Below, in pieces: positions 1 to 7,428 of a stretch of 10,672 nucleotides of DNA. The number at the start of each line of letters is the position of its first letter. Position 1 is the first letter of the stretch. The translations under genes were made by a program, and so were the position numbers. Origin of the DNA: UBA3818 sp051881895 (GTDB taxonomy: Bacteria > Bacillota > Clostridia > Oscillospirales > Ruminococcaceae); contig JBJEQT010000119.1 in the NCBI GenBank assembly GCA_051881895.1, forward strand, positions 1-10,672, given 5' to 3'. The notes beneath the pieces were generated by a model, which was given only the letters and a program-made list of their open reading frames with translations, searched no databases and was not told the origin of the DNA.

Positions 1-7
1 CGCAGCC

Positions 8-1576
8 ATGTGCGTTGTTTTATCTGTCTGCCTGTTGACTGGCGGTATGGCCGGCTGTCAGGCCGATCCGGTACAGCCCGAATCGCAGCAAACAGAATCG
101 GACGCTTCTTCTGTTTTTACGGGAAGCGAAAACGTGGACGTGGATGAAACGGCACTGGCACAGATGAATTGGATCGCACAGCTTTATGAATGGTACCGGT
201 CCGGAATTAATCTGGCGGAATCTGAAACAGCGGAAGGGGTTTCTGACCTCGGATTCGGTTACCTGAAAGAAAAAGACATGCTAAAGCCGTATCTGGATGA
301 AAGAGAAGAAGCTTACGGGATTCCAAAGAAGCAACTGGCCGAAATTCAGAATTTCTTTATGGCTTCATCTGATGTTCCGGATGACAGCGAGCAGATTGAT
401 TGGTATGTCTCTTTTTACGGTTTGGAAAACCGTGACGCCTTTACCTTGGAAGCGAGCGGGATACAAAAGCAAGACGATGGGGATATTGTCATTGATTATC
501 GCCGGGCGGCGGGCGAAGAGTATCTTCGGCCGGTGCGTTATGTGTTCCGGCCGCACCAGATTGAATCTGTGCCGGAGGCGCTGGCAGCGGATTATTCCCA
601 GGGGGATACCGTTTATCAGATTGTCAGCGTGACCAATCTGGATATGGAACAGCAGCCGCTGGGTCAAACCATAGAGATATCCAATGCCCAGGAACTTTTG
701 GCGGCGGCAGAGCGGATAAATGCCGGCGGATGGCTGAACCAGTACGATACCTACCGGCTGACTGCGGATATTGATCTGTCCGGCATCGATTTTACCCCAA
801 TGGGGCAAAATGAGCGATATCTGGGACACTGGGATGATGACGATTCCAGAGATCCCACCTTGCGGGGCTTCAACGGTACTTTTGACGGACAGGGGCATAC
901 CATTTCCGGGCTGCGCCTGAACGCGGAAGAGCAGGATTATTTGAAAAGAACAGACTATGTTGGCGATGGCATTGGCCTGTTCAGCCTGATCGGCACAAAT
1001 GGCATGGTGAAAAATCTGAATCTGAAAGACTGCGTAGTGACCTCCCCCTGCCGGTATGGCGCGGAATATGGCGCCGCGGGCCTTTTGGCGGGGACTTGCA
1101 ACGGAATGTTGGAGTCTGTTTCCGTAGAGGGAACGGTAGATGGAGGCTATGAGGTAGGAGGCATTGCGGGACGGATCACCGGCACCGCCTATTCCTGCGA
1201 TGCTGCGGTATCCGTCAGCGGATATGGCGAGGTCGGCGCTTTCGCGGGTTCTTTTTGCTACGGCGTTCTGGAGAATTGTACCGCTTCGGGCCAGGTTAGC
1301 GCTGTTCCGGCGCAGGGGGCGCCTGCATCTGAGGGGACGCCGACCTCGATCGGCGGTTTCGTCGGCTTCAGCATACAAGGTACGATGTACGGCTGCGAAT
1401 CTTCCGTTTATATTTCGACGACGGTCAGCTCCAACTGGGTTGGTGCTTTTGCCGGATATGCCCAAAGCGTTTGGGTCGAAAATTGCGCTTATGACGCGCA
1501 GAAAGCGCCTGGATGGGAAGCAATCGATGTCGTATACGATACAAACGACGTAGAACAGAATGTGAAAGCCAAATAA
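8..1576 (+). CDS. GLUG-repeat surface lipoprotein (5' end probably outside window)
   Basis: Predicted exported lipoprotein of at least 522 residues. The N-terminus is a hydrophobic signal segment ending in a lipobox-like M-A-G-C, with Cys17 as the likely lipidated residue, followed by a polar Ser/Gln/Glu-rich linker. Residues about 45-225 are soluble and I recognise no family there. From about residue 225 to 300 comes the typical lead-in of GLUG proteins: a Leu-Thr-Ala-Asp-Ile-Asp-Leu stretch, then Gly-Thr-Phe-Asp-Gly-Gln-Gly-His. GLUG-like repeats with a V/I-G-G/A-F/I-A/V-G core start near residues 356, 383, 409, 447 and 478, most followed by a Cys-ending strand; these usually build a beta-solenoid. 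Family knowledge suggests a role in adhesion or surface binding; the ligand cannot be told. The visible ATG gives a signal peptide without the usual Lys/Arg, and the frame is open upstream to base 2, so the true start is probably outside the window. No ribosome binding site is visible. Confidence 0.82.
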   Translation: MCVVLSVCLLTGGMAGCQADPVQPESQQTESDASSVFTGSENVDVDETALAQMNWIAQLYEWYRSGINLAESETAEGVSDLGFGYLKEKDMLKPYLDEREEAYGIPKKQLAEIQNFFMASSDVPDDSEQIDWYVSFYGLENRDAFTLEASGIQKQDDGDIVIDYRRAAGEEYLRPVRYVFRPHQIESVPEALAADYSQGDTVYQIVSVTNLDMEQQPLGQTIEISNAQELLAAAERINAGGWLNQYDTYRLTADIDLSGIDFTPMGQNERYLGHWDDDDSRDPTLRGFNGTFDGQGHTISGLRLNAEEQDYLKRTDYVGDGIGLFSLIGTNGMVKNLNLKDCVVTSPCRYGAEYGAAGLLAGTCNGMLESVSVEGTVDGGYEVGGIAGRITGTAYSCDAAVSVSGYGEVGAFAGSFCYGVLENCTASGQVSAVPAQGAPASEGTPTSIGGFVGFSIQGTMYGCESSVYISTTVSSNWVGAFAGYAQSVWVENCAYDAQKAPGWEAIDVVYDTNDVEQNVKAK

Positions 1577-1590
1577 AAATGCAAAACTGG

Positions 1591-1624
1591 CGAAAAAAGG
1601 AGACCGTTTGGTCTCCTTTTTTCG
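1591..1624 (+). terminator. Intrinsic terminator after the GLUG lipoprotein
   Basis: A perfect 15-bp stem (1591-1605 with 1610-1624) around a GTTT loop has a core of GGAGACC/GGTCTCC flanked by six A on the left and six T on the right. It begins 14 bases after the lipoprotein stop. The A/T flanks could let it act on both strands, but no minus-strand gene reads into it here. Confidence 0.9.
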
Positions 1625-1649
1625 TCCGCGCCGGCGGATGCAGATGAAA

Positions 1650-1672
1650 TTTTTACCGGCAGCCGGTAAAAA
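1650..1672. repeat. 11-bp perfect inverted repeat in the intergenic region
   Basis: TTTTTACCGGC at 1650-1660 is repeated as its exact reverse complement at 1662-1672, with one central base. No T-run follows on either strand, so it does not look like a terminator. It lies about 60 bases before a candidate promoter of the DUF401 gene, so an operator is possible but unproven. A smaller dyad (TCCGC/GCGGA, 1625-1638) lies just upstream. The rest of 1625-1881 holds no gene that I can support. Confidence 0.5.
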
Positions 1673-1735
1673 CGATTCGTGAAAAAATGGATGCTGCTAT
1701 GTAAAAAAATAGCTACTTTGAAATAAAATAATATC

Positions 1736-1764
1736 TTGCCCCGGCAAAGCAATAACGGTAAAAT
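1736..1764 (+). promoter_or_regulatory. Candidate sigma-A promoter for the DUF401 gene
   Basis: TTGCCC (1736-1741) and TAAAAT (1759-1764) are separated by 17 bases; the -10 matches five of six consensus bases and the -35 four of six. It would give a 5' leader of about 110 bases before the TTG start at 1882. The area is AT-rich, so chance matches are likely. Confidence 0.35.
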
Positions 1765-1868
1765 ATAGAAAGTTGGTTTTTATGATACTGCCGTAACATG
1801 AATTGCATGAAAAAGGCCGTTTTCAAAAAGTGTGTCGATGCGGTAAGAAAATGAAAATGGATTGGTTT

Positions 1869-1873
1869 GGAGG
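1869..1873 (+). promoter_or_regulatory. Ribosome binding site that decides the TTG start at 1882
   Basis: GGAGG lies 8 bases upstream of the TTG at 1882. The alternative TTG codons at 1867 and 1876 overlap it or lie only 2 bases away, so they are poor starts. Confidence 0.7.
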
Positions 1874-1881
1874 TTTTGTAT

Positions 1882-3126
1882 TTGGATGATTTTGCCTTGT
1901 TATCGGTTTGGGCGCAGTATGGCGACTTTATCAAATTGGCGCTTGTCTTCGCCGCAATTATCGTTCTGCTGAAATGTAAGATCCCGCTGTCCGGCTCCAT
2001 CGGGATTGGCGCCGTACTGACAGTAGTCCTGTATGGGATACCGGTTCTGGACGCGCTTTTGATTGCCGGAAAATCCATGATCAGCGAAGCGACCATCATG
2101 GTAATCCTCAATTGTTATCTCATTACTTTTTTGCAGCGCATGATGGAATTGCGCGGCCACCTGGATCTGGCGCAGCGTTCGCTGTCCCGGCTGTTTAACA
2201 GCCGGCGGGTCAATGCGTCCATCGCACCGGTGTTTATCGGGCTGCTGCCGTCTCCGGGGGCTATTTTTATCGCGGGATCGATGGTGGACGCCGCCTGTGA
2301 AGATTCCATCAGCAAAGAGGACAAGACCTTTGTCGCGTCCTACTTTCGCCATATTCCGGAAAGCTTTCTGCCGACCTATTCCTCCATTATCCTGGCCTGT
2401 CAGCTGACCGGGGTAAAGATGGGGTCCTTTGTTTTGGGAATGGTTCCGATGGTGGTATGTCTGATGTTGCTCGGCTATCTGTTTTACCTGCGCAAGGTGC
2501 CCAAAGAAACAGGGGAAGCGGCTTCGACAGATAAGCTGGCGGATTTGCAGAGCCTGTGCCGCAGTTTGTGGACAATCGCGGTTATCATCCTTTTGATTGT
2601 CGTGTTTAACGTACCCGTATTCCTCGCGACGGTTGGTGTTATTCTTGTCTATTTCTTTACCAGCCGTTTTACCTGGCGGGAGATCAAGCCCTTTTTCCTG
2701 TCCGCGCTGGAATCCCGTATTGTCATCAATACCTTTGTGGTTATGATTTTCAAAGATCTTTTAACGCATACCAATGTCATCACAAAGCTGCCGAATTTGT
2801 TTGCGTCGCTGCCCATCCCCAGTTTTTTGATATTTGGCATCATCTTTTTTATCGGTTCTGTTGTAGCGGGTTCTACCGCGATTATTACGTTGTGTCTTCC
2901 TTTGGCTTTTGCTTCCATTCCCGGCGCGGGTGTGCCTTTGATGGTTTTTTTGATGAGCTGTACTTATACGGCGATGCAGATTTCGCCTACCCATCTGTGT
3001 CTGACCTTGGCCTGTGAGCATTTCAAAACGGATTTTGGCGCACTGGTCAAGCGGACTTTGCCGGTCATCGGGATTTTCTATGTGATTTTAACGGGGTACT
3101 ATCTGCTTTTAAACCTGTTTTTTTAA
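1882..3126 (+). CDS. DUF401-type polytopic membrane protein, putative transporter
   Basis: Integral membrane protein of about 414 residues with roughly ten hydrophobic segments, suggesting a secondary transporter of the ion-transporter type. It resembles the uncharacterised DUF401 family: numbering from the TTG at 1882, there is a Gly-Leu-Leu-Pro-Ser-Pro-Gly-Ala motif at 120-127 and a Tyr-Phe-Arg-His-Ile-Pro-Glu motif at 154-160, both in polar loops that probably line the substrate path. The substrate is unknown. The frame is also open from a TTG at 1867, but GGAGG at 1869-1873 lies 8 bases before the TTG at 1882, so I prefer 1882; no ATG start fits. The gene stands alone, with a terminator upstream and a bidirectional terminator between it and convergent gltX. 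Family assignment is from memory of the motifs and moderately sure; that it is a membrane protein is very sure. Confidence 0.78.
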   Translation: MDDFALLSVWAQYGDFIKLALVFAAIIVLLKCKIPLSGSIGIGAVLTVVLYGIPVLDALLIAGKSMISEATIMVILNCYLITFLQRMMELRGHLDLAQRSLSRLFNSRRVNASIAPVFIGLLPSPGAIFIAGSMVDAACEDSISKEDKTFVASYFRHIPESFLPTYSSIILACQLTGVKMGSFVLGMVPMVVCLMLLGYLFYLRKVPKETGEAASTDKLADLQSLCRSLWTIAVIILLIVVFNVPVFLATVGVILVYFFTSRFTWREIKPFFLSALESRIVINTFVVMIFKDLLTHTNVITKLPNLFASLPIPSFLIFGIIFFIGSVVAGSTAIITLCLPLAFASIPGAGVPLMVFLMSCTYTAMQISPTHLCLTLACEHFKTDFGALVKRTLPVIGIFYVILTGYYLLLNLFF

Positions 3127-3154
3127 TGGTTGATTCTTTCGAAAATCAGAAAAG

Positions 3155-3188
3155 AAGCGCCCGGTTTCGCTTGCGAAACCGGGCGCTT
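3155..3188. terminator. Bidirectional terminator between the DUF401 gene and gltX
   Basis: A perfect 16-bp inverted repeat (3155-3170 with 3173-3188) with a very short loop has the core GCGCCCGGTTTCGC. The plus strand continues with TTTTGCTTTT; the minus strand continues with CTTCTTTTCT. It starts 29 bases after the DUF401 stop and lies 36 bases beyond the gltX stop, fitting a shared terminator for two convergent genes. Confidence 0.9.
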
Positions 3189-3223
3189 TTGCTTTTGATC
3201 CTTTTCATGGGGGAAATCGGCGC

Positions 3224-4681
3224 TTATTTGCTCAGCAGCTCGATCCCTTTGCGAATCCGGGCGAGGGATTCCTCTTTTCCCAAAATGGAGCAGATTTCAA
3301 TTCCGCCGCCGGGGGTAAACTGTTTTCCGCTTACCGCGACACGGACCGGCCAGAGCAAGTATCCGTTTTTCACGCCCAATTTGGCGATCAGATCAAACAA
3401 GGCAGTATGAATGGATTCCTCGGTAAAATCGTCCAACGCTTCCAGCACCGGCAGCACCGCTTTCAATGCTTCCAAGGAGGTTTCCTCATTGGTTTTCATC
3501 TTTTTGTGGACATACAGCGCCGTATCATATTCCGGCAGCTGGTCAATGAAATCCACCTGCTCCGGGATCTGGTTAAGAACTTCAGTCCGAGCCTGCAGTA
3601 CCTTGGCGATGAGACGTGTGTCCACATCCTCGCGCTTTACCGTCTGACGGATCCAGGGCAGGGCGATTTCATGGAACTGATCCAGCGAAAGGCGGCGGAT
3701 ATATTCCGCGTTGATGTAATCCAGCTTTTGGTTATCGAAAATAGAAGGAGATTTGCTGATGCCGGAAACGGAGAATTCCTTTTTCAGCTCCTCCATCGTG
3801 AAAATCTCCTGTTCACCCTTGGGAGCCCAGCCAAGCAGCGCCAGATAGTTGACAATAGCAGCCGGCAGGTATCCCTTGGCAACCAGGTCCTGATAAGATG
3901 CATCGCCATTTCTCTTGGACAGCTTTTCGGTGGCGTTTTTCATGACCGGCGGGCAGTGAATATAAGTGGGGATCTCCCAGCCGAACGCCTCATACAACAG
4001 GTTGTATTTGGGGGTGGAAGACAGATATTCCGAGCCGCGGATAACATGGGTGATGCCCATGGTATGGTCATCCACCACGTTGGCAAAGTTGTAGGTGGGC
4101 ATACCGTCCGCTTTGATCAGAATCTGATCGTCCAGCGTGTCGTTGTCCACGGTGATCAGTCCGTACACCTCGTCGTGGAAAGAAGTGGTGCCCTCGGTGG
4201 GCATTTTTTGCCGAATGACATAGGGAACGCCCGCCGCCAGTTTTTCGGCCACTTCCTCTTTGGAAAGATTGCGGCAATGCCCATCGTAGCGGGGGGCGAT
4301 ACCGGAAGCTTTCTGAAGCACCCGGACCTCTTCCAGGCGGTCTTTATCACAGAAGCAATAGTAAGCGTGTCCGCTTTCTACCAATTGCTCCGCGTATTTT
4401 TTAAACATGGACATGCGCTCGCTCTGGACATAGGGTCCGACCGGTCCGCCGATGTCCGGACCTTCATCCCAGTTAAGCCCCGCTTCTTTCAGCGTATTGT
4501 AGATGATATCCACAGCGCCTTCCACATAGCGTTCCTGGTCGGTATCTTCGATGCGGAGAATGAAAGTGCCGTTCTGAGATTTGGCCATCAGATAGGCATA
4601 AAGAGCGGTTCTAAGATTTCCCACATGCATATAACCAGTGGGACTGGGCGCAAAACGGGTACGCACGCCTTCCAATTTCAT
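3224..4681 (-). CDS. gltX: Glutamyl-tRNA synthetase
   Basis: Cytoplasmic class Ic synthetase that charges tRNA with glutamate using ATP. From the ATG at 4681 it has 485 residues, the usual bacterial length. The HIGH-type motif is His19-Val-Gly-Asn22 after Phe-Ala-Pro-Ser-Pro-Thr-Gly; the KMSKS-type motif is Lys253-Leu-Ser-Lys-Arg257. A zinc-binding knuckle is visible as Cys109-x-Cys111 with Tyr132 and Cys136. The C-terminal part is the helical anticodon-binding domain, ending Glu-Leu-Leu-Ser-Lys. The frame stays open to 4729, which would add 16 Ala/Gly-rich residues, but AGGAGG lies 7 bases before 4681 and the family starts there. It is transcribed divergently from spoIIE. Many Clostridia lack GlnRS and use a non-discriminating GluRS plus GatCAB; that this is one is an inference I cannot test here. 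Confidence 0.98.
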   Translation of the reverse strand: MKLEGVRTRFAPSPTGYMHVGNLRTALYAYLMAKSQNGTFILRIEDTDQERYVEGAVDIIYNTLKEAGLNWDEGPDIGGPVGPYVQSERMSMFKKYAEQLVESGHAYYCFCDKDRLEEVRVLQKASGIAPRYDGHCRNLSKEEVAEKLAAGVPYVIRQKMPTEGTTSFHDEVYGLITVDNDTLDDQILIKADGMPTYNFANVVDDHTMGITHVIRGSEYLSSTPKYNLLYEAFGWEIPTYIHCPPVMKNATEKLSKRNGDASYQDLVAKGYLPAAIVNYLALLGWAPKGEQEIFTMEELKKEFSVSGISKSPSIFDNQKLDYINAEYIRRLSLDQFHEIALPWIRQTVKREDVDTRLIAKVLQARTEVLNQIPEQVDFIDQLPEYDTALYVHKKMKTNEETSLEALKAVLPVLEALDDFTEESIHTALFDLIAKLGVKNGYLLWPVRVAVSGKQFTPGGGIEICSILGKEESLARIRKGIELLSK

Positions 4682-4688
4682 GTTGCTT

Positions 4689-4694
4689 CCTCCT
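4689..4694 (-). promoter_or_regulatory. Ribosome binding site of gltX
   Basis: AGGAGG on the minus strand lies 7 bases before the ATG at 4681. This near-ideal site fixes the start and rejects the longer upstream reading. Confidence 0.85.
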
Positions 4695-4698
4695 GCTG

Positions 4699-4710
4699 CC
4701 GCAGCTGCGG
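4699..4710. repeat. 12-bp palindrome in the gltX 5' leader
   Basis: CCGCAGCTGCGG is a perfect palindrome just upstream of the gltX ribosome binding site and inside the predicted 5' leader. It might be an operator or a small leader structure; no function can be assigned. Confidence 0.4.
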
Positions 4711-4756
4711 CGATTCCTGATTGTATCATTTTTCCCGGGAAAAGCGATACAGATAT

Positions 4757-4785
4757 ATATTACCTTCGGCCTGTTTGCTTGTCAA
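4757..4785 (-). promoter_or_regulatory. Candidate sigma-A promoter of gltX
   Basis: On the minus strand a perfect TTGACA (4780-4785) is followed after 17 bases by TAATAT (4757-4762), with further AT alternation downstream. Transcription would start near 4750, giving a leader of about 70 bases, too short for a T-box. Confidence 0.6.
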
Positions 4786-4834
4786 GGGAGGTTTGGGGAG
4801 GAACTTTTCCTCTTTGTCCGGAGGGCGACGGGTT

Positions 4835-4867
4835 CCGACAGGCTGCGCCACAAAAACCGGCTATACT
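4835..4867 (+). promoter_or_regulatory. Candidate spoIIE promoter with long spacer
   Basis: TATACT (4862-4867) is a good -10. No -35 lies at 17 bases, but CCGACA (4835-4840) lies 21 bases upstream. From established knowledge, B. subtilis spoIIE is read by sigma-A with Spo0A~P from a promoter with an unusual 21-bp spacer. The -10 is bracketed by the inverted repeat CCGGC/GCCGG (4857-4861, 4874-4878). A partial Spo0A-box match (TTTGTC) begins at 4813. Confidence 0.4.
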
Positions 4868-4952
4868 GAAAATGCCGGAACGTATATTTTATGCACAAAT
4901 CGTGGGAAAATACCCAACAGTCCGGCCGGATGTCAAGAAATGAGGGATAATT

Positions 4953-7283
4953 GTGTTAAAAGCAAAAGAAAGACCGGTGTCTGCCGTTTCCCGGCTGACA
5001 GGATTTTTAAAAGGGCAGGCCGTACTGCTGGAATATTTGGCTTATGCTGTTTGCGGATTTATTTTATCCAACGCTTTTTTGTTGGGTCAGCTGGCGCCGT
5101 TCGGCGTGTCTTTCACCGCCGCAGGAAAAAAGGATCGGACCACCGCGGCCGGCGCAGGCGCACTGTTGGGCTATCTTTTTTCCTTTCATCCGGAAAACAA
5201 TACCCGGTATATTGCGGCAGTGGCGTTGGCGATGGCTGTCAAATGGTTTTTGCCGCAGAAGATGATGCAGAAATATCATCGGTGGATGGCACCGGCTATT
5301 GCGTTTGGAGCGGTCTTTTTGCCGGGAGCCGCACTGGCTTCCTTGCGGGGATACCTTTTGTATGACGTGGTAATCTGCCTGTCCGAATCGGTTCTGGCGG
5401 CCGGCACCTGCTTTTTCTTTTATCGCGCGGCGGAAGCGCTGCAGCGTCGGGAAAAACTGGCGACATTAAACGGCAAGGACGTTTCCTGCCTGATTATTAC
5501 TTATGCGCTGTTGGTTATGGCCCTGGGGTCCTTTGTGATCGGCGATGTATCGATCGGACGGGTTGTGGCGGTGGTGACGATTCTGCTGGCGGCGAAATGC
5601 GGGCGGGAATCGGGAGGCGCCATCGCCGGAGTAACGGCCGGCGTGACAATGGGAATTTTGGGTGGAGATTTTTCTTTTCTTGCTGCAGCTTACGGTTTTG
5701 GCGGCATGCTGGCGGGGATGTTCGCCGAGCTAGGGTCGGTGGTGCAGGCATTGGTATTCGTAATTGTAAACGGTCTGACGGCGTTAATTATGGGGAGCGA
5801 ATATCAGGCCTACAGTGTTTTGTATGAGATCTTTCTCGGCGCGGTACTGTTTTTGCTTATCCCGCCCTCCGCGGTGAGAAGCTTGATTTTTTGGGGACGG
5901 CAGCGGTCGGACGCTTTTTCCAAAACTGCCCGGGAGGTTGTGCTTTCCAAGTTGAAATTCGCTTCGGCGGCTTTGTCGGATATCGGGGAGACAACCAGGC
6001 AAATCTATCAGAAAATCGGCGCCGCCAAGTCGGGCACAATGGCGGATGTTTTCGCAGCCGCCGCGGATATCGTATGCAAGTCCTGTCCGCAAAAATCGGT
6101 GTGCTGGGGAGAGCAGTATCATTCCGTGATGGACGGTTTTAATAACCTGACAGAAGTTTTGCGGCGAAACGGGAAGGTGACGGCAGAAGATTTTTCCGGT
6201 TATATGGGGGAACACTGTACCGGTAAATGGGAGTTGGCAAACGAAATCTGCACCGGGTATGAGCGCCTTTCTGGAAAACAGGCGGCGCGTGCGCAGGCGC
6301 AGACCCTAAGAGGCGTTGTAACCGATCAGTTTCAGGGGATGAGCGGTATGCTGGATTCGTTGGCCCAGGAATTGACCGGTATTGAGCAGGCGGAATTCCC
6401 CCTGGCGGATCGGATCAGCGCGCTGCTGGAGAGGGAAAATTTTTCTCCCATTTCGGTCAGCGCCTATACCGATCAAACCGGAAGACTGACGGTCGAGGCG
6501 GCCATTCCGTCTTTTAAGCTGGCTCGGATGAATCAAACTTCCATGACCCTGTGGCTTTCCGATCTGTGCCAGCGTAAGCTGCAGCTGCCGGCGGTGAGCG
6601 AGGTGGAAAATGTGTCCCACCTGCGATGGATTGAGCGGACCGCTTACGCGGTGGAAACGGCGAAAATCCAGCATTCCTGCGACGGACAGAGCGTTTGCGG
6701 GGACGCGCTGGACGAAATCTGGGACGGCAGAGGCCGGGTCCATCTGCTTTTGTCGGATGGAATGGGCAGTGGGAGCAGGGCGGCGTTGGATTCCGCGATG
6801 ACCGTCTGCCTTTTGAAAAAGCTGGTGACAGCAGGCTTTTCCTTTGATTCTTCGCTGGAATTGGTCAATGCCGCGCTGCTGGTAAAATCGGAAGAGGAAT
6901 CCCTTTCCACAGTGGATGTTGCTACCGTGGACCTGTATTCGGGTGAAACGCAGTTTTTAAAGGCGGGCGCGGCTCCAACCTTTGTTTACCGGGACGGTTC
7001 GGTGGTCAAAGTGGAAGCGGCTTCCATGCCCGCGGGCATTCTCAAAGGGGTAGACTTTGCCAAGAGCCGCCTAAAACTGCACGAAGGGGATTGGATTGTC
7101 ATGCTGTCGGACGGGATGCTTTTGGGCGGCGGTGATTGGATTTTCGATCAGATGAAGCTGTCCGCGAAAAAAAGCGCCGAAGAATTGGCACAGGATCTCT
7201 GGCAGACTGCGCAGAAGAGAAAACCTGATGGGCATGATGACGATGCCAGCGTATTGGTTTGTAAAATTGTCGATAAGCAGTAA
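4953..7283 (+). CDS. spoIIE: Stage II sporulation protein E, membrane-bound PP2C-type phosphatase
   Basis: SpoIIE dephosphorylates the anti-anti-sigma factor SpoIIAA in the forespore, releasing sigma-F, and also helps place the polar septum. The product has 776 residues, close to the usual 800 or so. Residues about 25-310 contain nine or ten hydrophobic segments, beginning with the Ala-Pro-Phe-Gly-Val region typical of SpoIIE. The central region carries a Cys375-x2-Cys378-x5-Cys384-Trp cluster common in clostridial members. The C-terminal PP2C domain (about 560-776) has Ser-Asp602-Gly-Met-Gly-Ser-Gly, a second Ser-Asp720-Gly-Met and an Asp-Asp-Asp-Ala-Ser-Val near the end; the aspartates are the expected metal ligands. 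The GTG start at 4953 follows GAGGG by 6 bases. It stands alone, divergent from gltX, and shows no frameshift. The gene implies that the organism forms or once formed endospores. Confidence 0.97.
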   Translation: MLKAKERPVSAVSRLTGFLKGQAVLLEYLAYAVCGFILSNAFLLGQLAPFGVSFTAAGKKDRTTAAGAGALLGYLFSFHPENNTRYIAAVALAMAVKWFLPQKMMQKYHRWMAPAIAFGAVFLPGAALASLRGYLLYDVVICLSESVLAAGTCFFFYRAAEALQRREKLATLNGKDVSCLIITYALLVMALGSFVIGDVSIGRVVAVVTILLAAKCGRESGGAIAGVTAGVTMGILGGDFSFLAAAYGFGGMLAGMFAELGSVVQALVFVIVNGLTALIMGSEYQAYSVLYEIFLGAVLFLLIPPSAVRSLIFWGRQRSDAFSKTAREVVLSKLKFASAALSDIGETTRQIYQKIGAAKSGTMADVFAAAADIVCKSCPQKSVCWGEQYHSVMDGFNNLTEVLRRNGKVTAEDFSGYMGEHCTGKWELANEICTGYERLSGKQAARAQAQTLRGVVTDQFQGMSGMLDSLAQELTGIEQAEFPLADRISALLERENFSPISVSAYTDQTGRLTVEAAIPSFKLARMNQTSMTLWLSDLCQRKLQLPAVSEVENVSHLRWIERTAYAVETAKIQHSCDGQSVCGDALDEIWDGRGRVHLLLSDGMGSGSRAALDSAMTVCLLKKLVTAGFSFDSSLELVNAALLVKSEEESLSTVDVATVDLYSGETQFLKAGAAPTFVYRDGSVVKVEAASMPAGILKGVDFAKSRLKLHEGDWIVMLSDGMLLGGGDWIFDQMKLSAKKSAEELAQDLWQTAQKRKPDGHDDDASVLVCKIVDKQ

Positions 7284-7311
7284 GGCATCGATAGAATAGG
7301 ATTTTATCCTG

Positions 7312-7340
7312 TTGACATTTTTCTGCCGGTTCGCTATGCT
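7312..7340 (+). promoter_or_regulatory. Sigma-A promoter in front of the acetyltransferase leader
   Basis: A perfect TTGACA (7312-7317) and TATGCT (7335-7340) are exactly 17 bases apart. Transcription would start near 7347. A small dyad, AGGAT/ATCCT (7298-7310), ends two bases before the -35 and could be an operator. Confidence 0.7.
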
Positions 7341-7346
7341 GAGATT

Positions 7347-7417
7347 AGCAAGCAAACCGGTGAAAACGCCGGCGGGAGAAAAAGAAAAGGGCATCCTGCT
7401 GGCAGGATGCCCTTTTT
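7347..7417 (+). ncRNA. Putative attenuator leader (or terminated small RNA) of the acetyltransferase gene
   Basis: RNA from the upstream promoter would form a first hairpin (7357-7362 with 7367-7372, AAAA loop) and then the terminator at 7389-7417. The segment 7368-7376 (GCCGGCGGG) can also pair along all nine bases, two as G-U, with 7395-7403 (CCTGCTGGC), which would break both the first hairpin and the terminator. This gives the anti-antiterminator, antiterminator and terminator arrangement of attenuators. No known aptamer was recognised. If the terminator always works, the product is instead a small RNA of about 70 bases. Confidence 0.45.
7389..7417 (+). terminator. Intrinsic terminator between promoter and ribosome binding site of the GNAT gene
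   Basis: GGGCATCCTGC (7389-7399) pairs with GCAGGATGCCC (7402-7412), followed by TTTTT (7413-7417). The ribosome binding site AAGGAG begins at the next base. It may end spoIIE transcripts, whose stop lies about 105 bases upstream, but it also lies inside the leader of the downstream gene. Confidence 0.88.
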
Positions 7418-7428
7418 AAGGAGAAAAA

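Noticed and set aside
365..1465. Long minus-strand open frame (366 codons) antisense to the GLUG gene
   Set aside because: The plus frame has a signal segment and recognisable GLUG repeats, while the antisense translation is Arg-rich with no motif; it is a shadow of codon bias.
3224..4681. Loss of function in gltX because the KMSKS-type loop is followed by Asn instead of the common Asp
   Set aside because: The catalytic Lys-Leu-Ser-Lys-Arg core is intact and the remainder is full length; the change is at a variable position.
3407..4720. Plus-strand open frame of 437 codons antisense to gltX
   Set aside because: It lies almost fully opposite an intact gltX with all motifs present; its translation has no recognisable domain and no ribosome binding site stands out.
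4682..4750. A T-box riboswitch in the gltX leader
   Set aside because: T-boxes are common before synthetase genes in Firmicutes, but the leader from the likely promoter is only about 70 bases, with no terminator and no T-box core sequence.
4721..5365. Plus-strand frame of 214 codons crossing the gltX-spoIIE gap
   Set aside because: It overlaps the start of spoIIE in another frame; SpoIIE has a good GAGGG-GTG start and a clear membrane domain there, and this translation has no family features.
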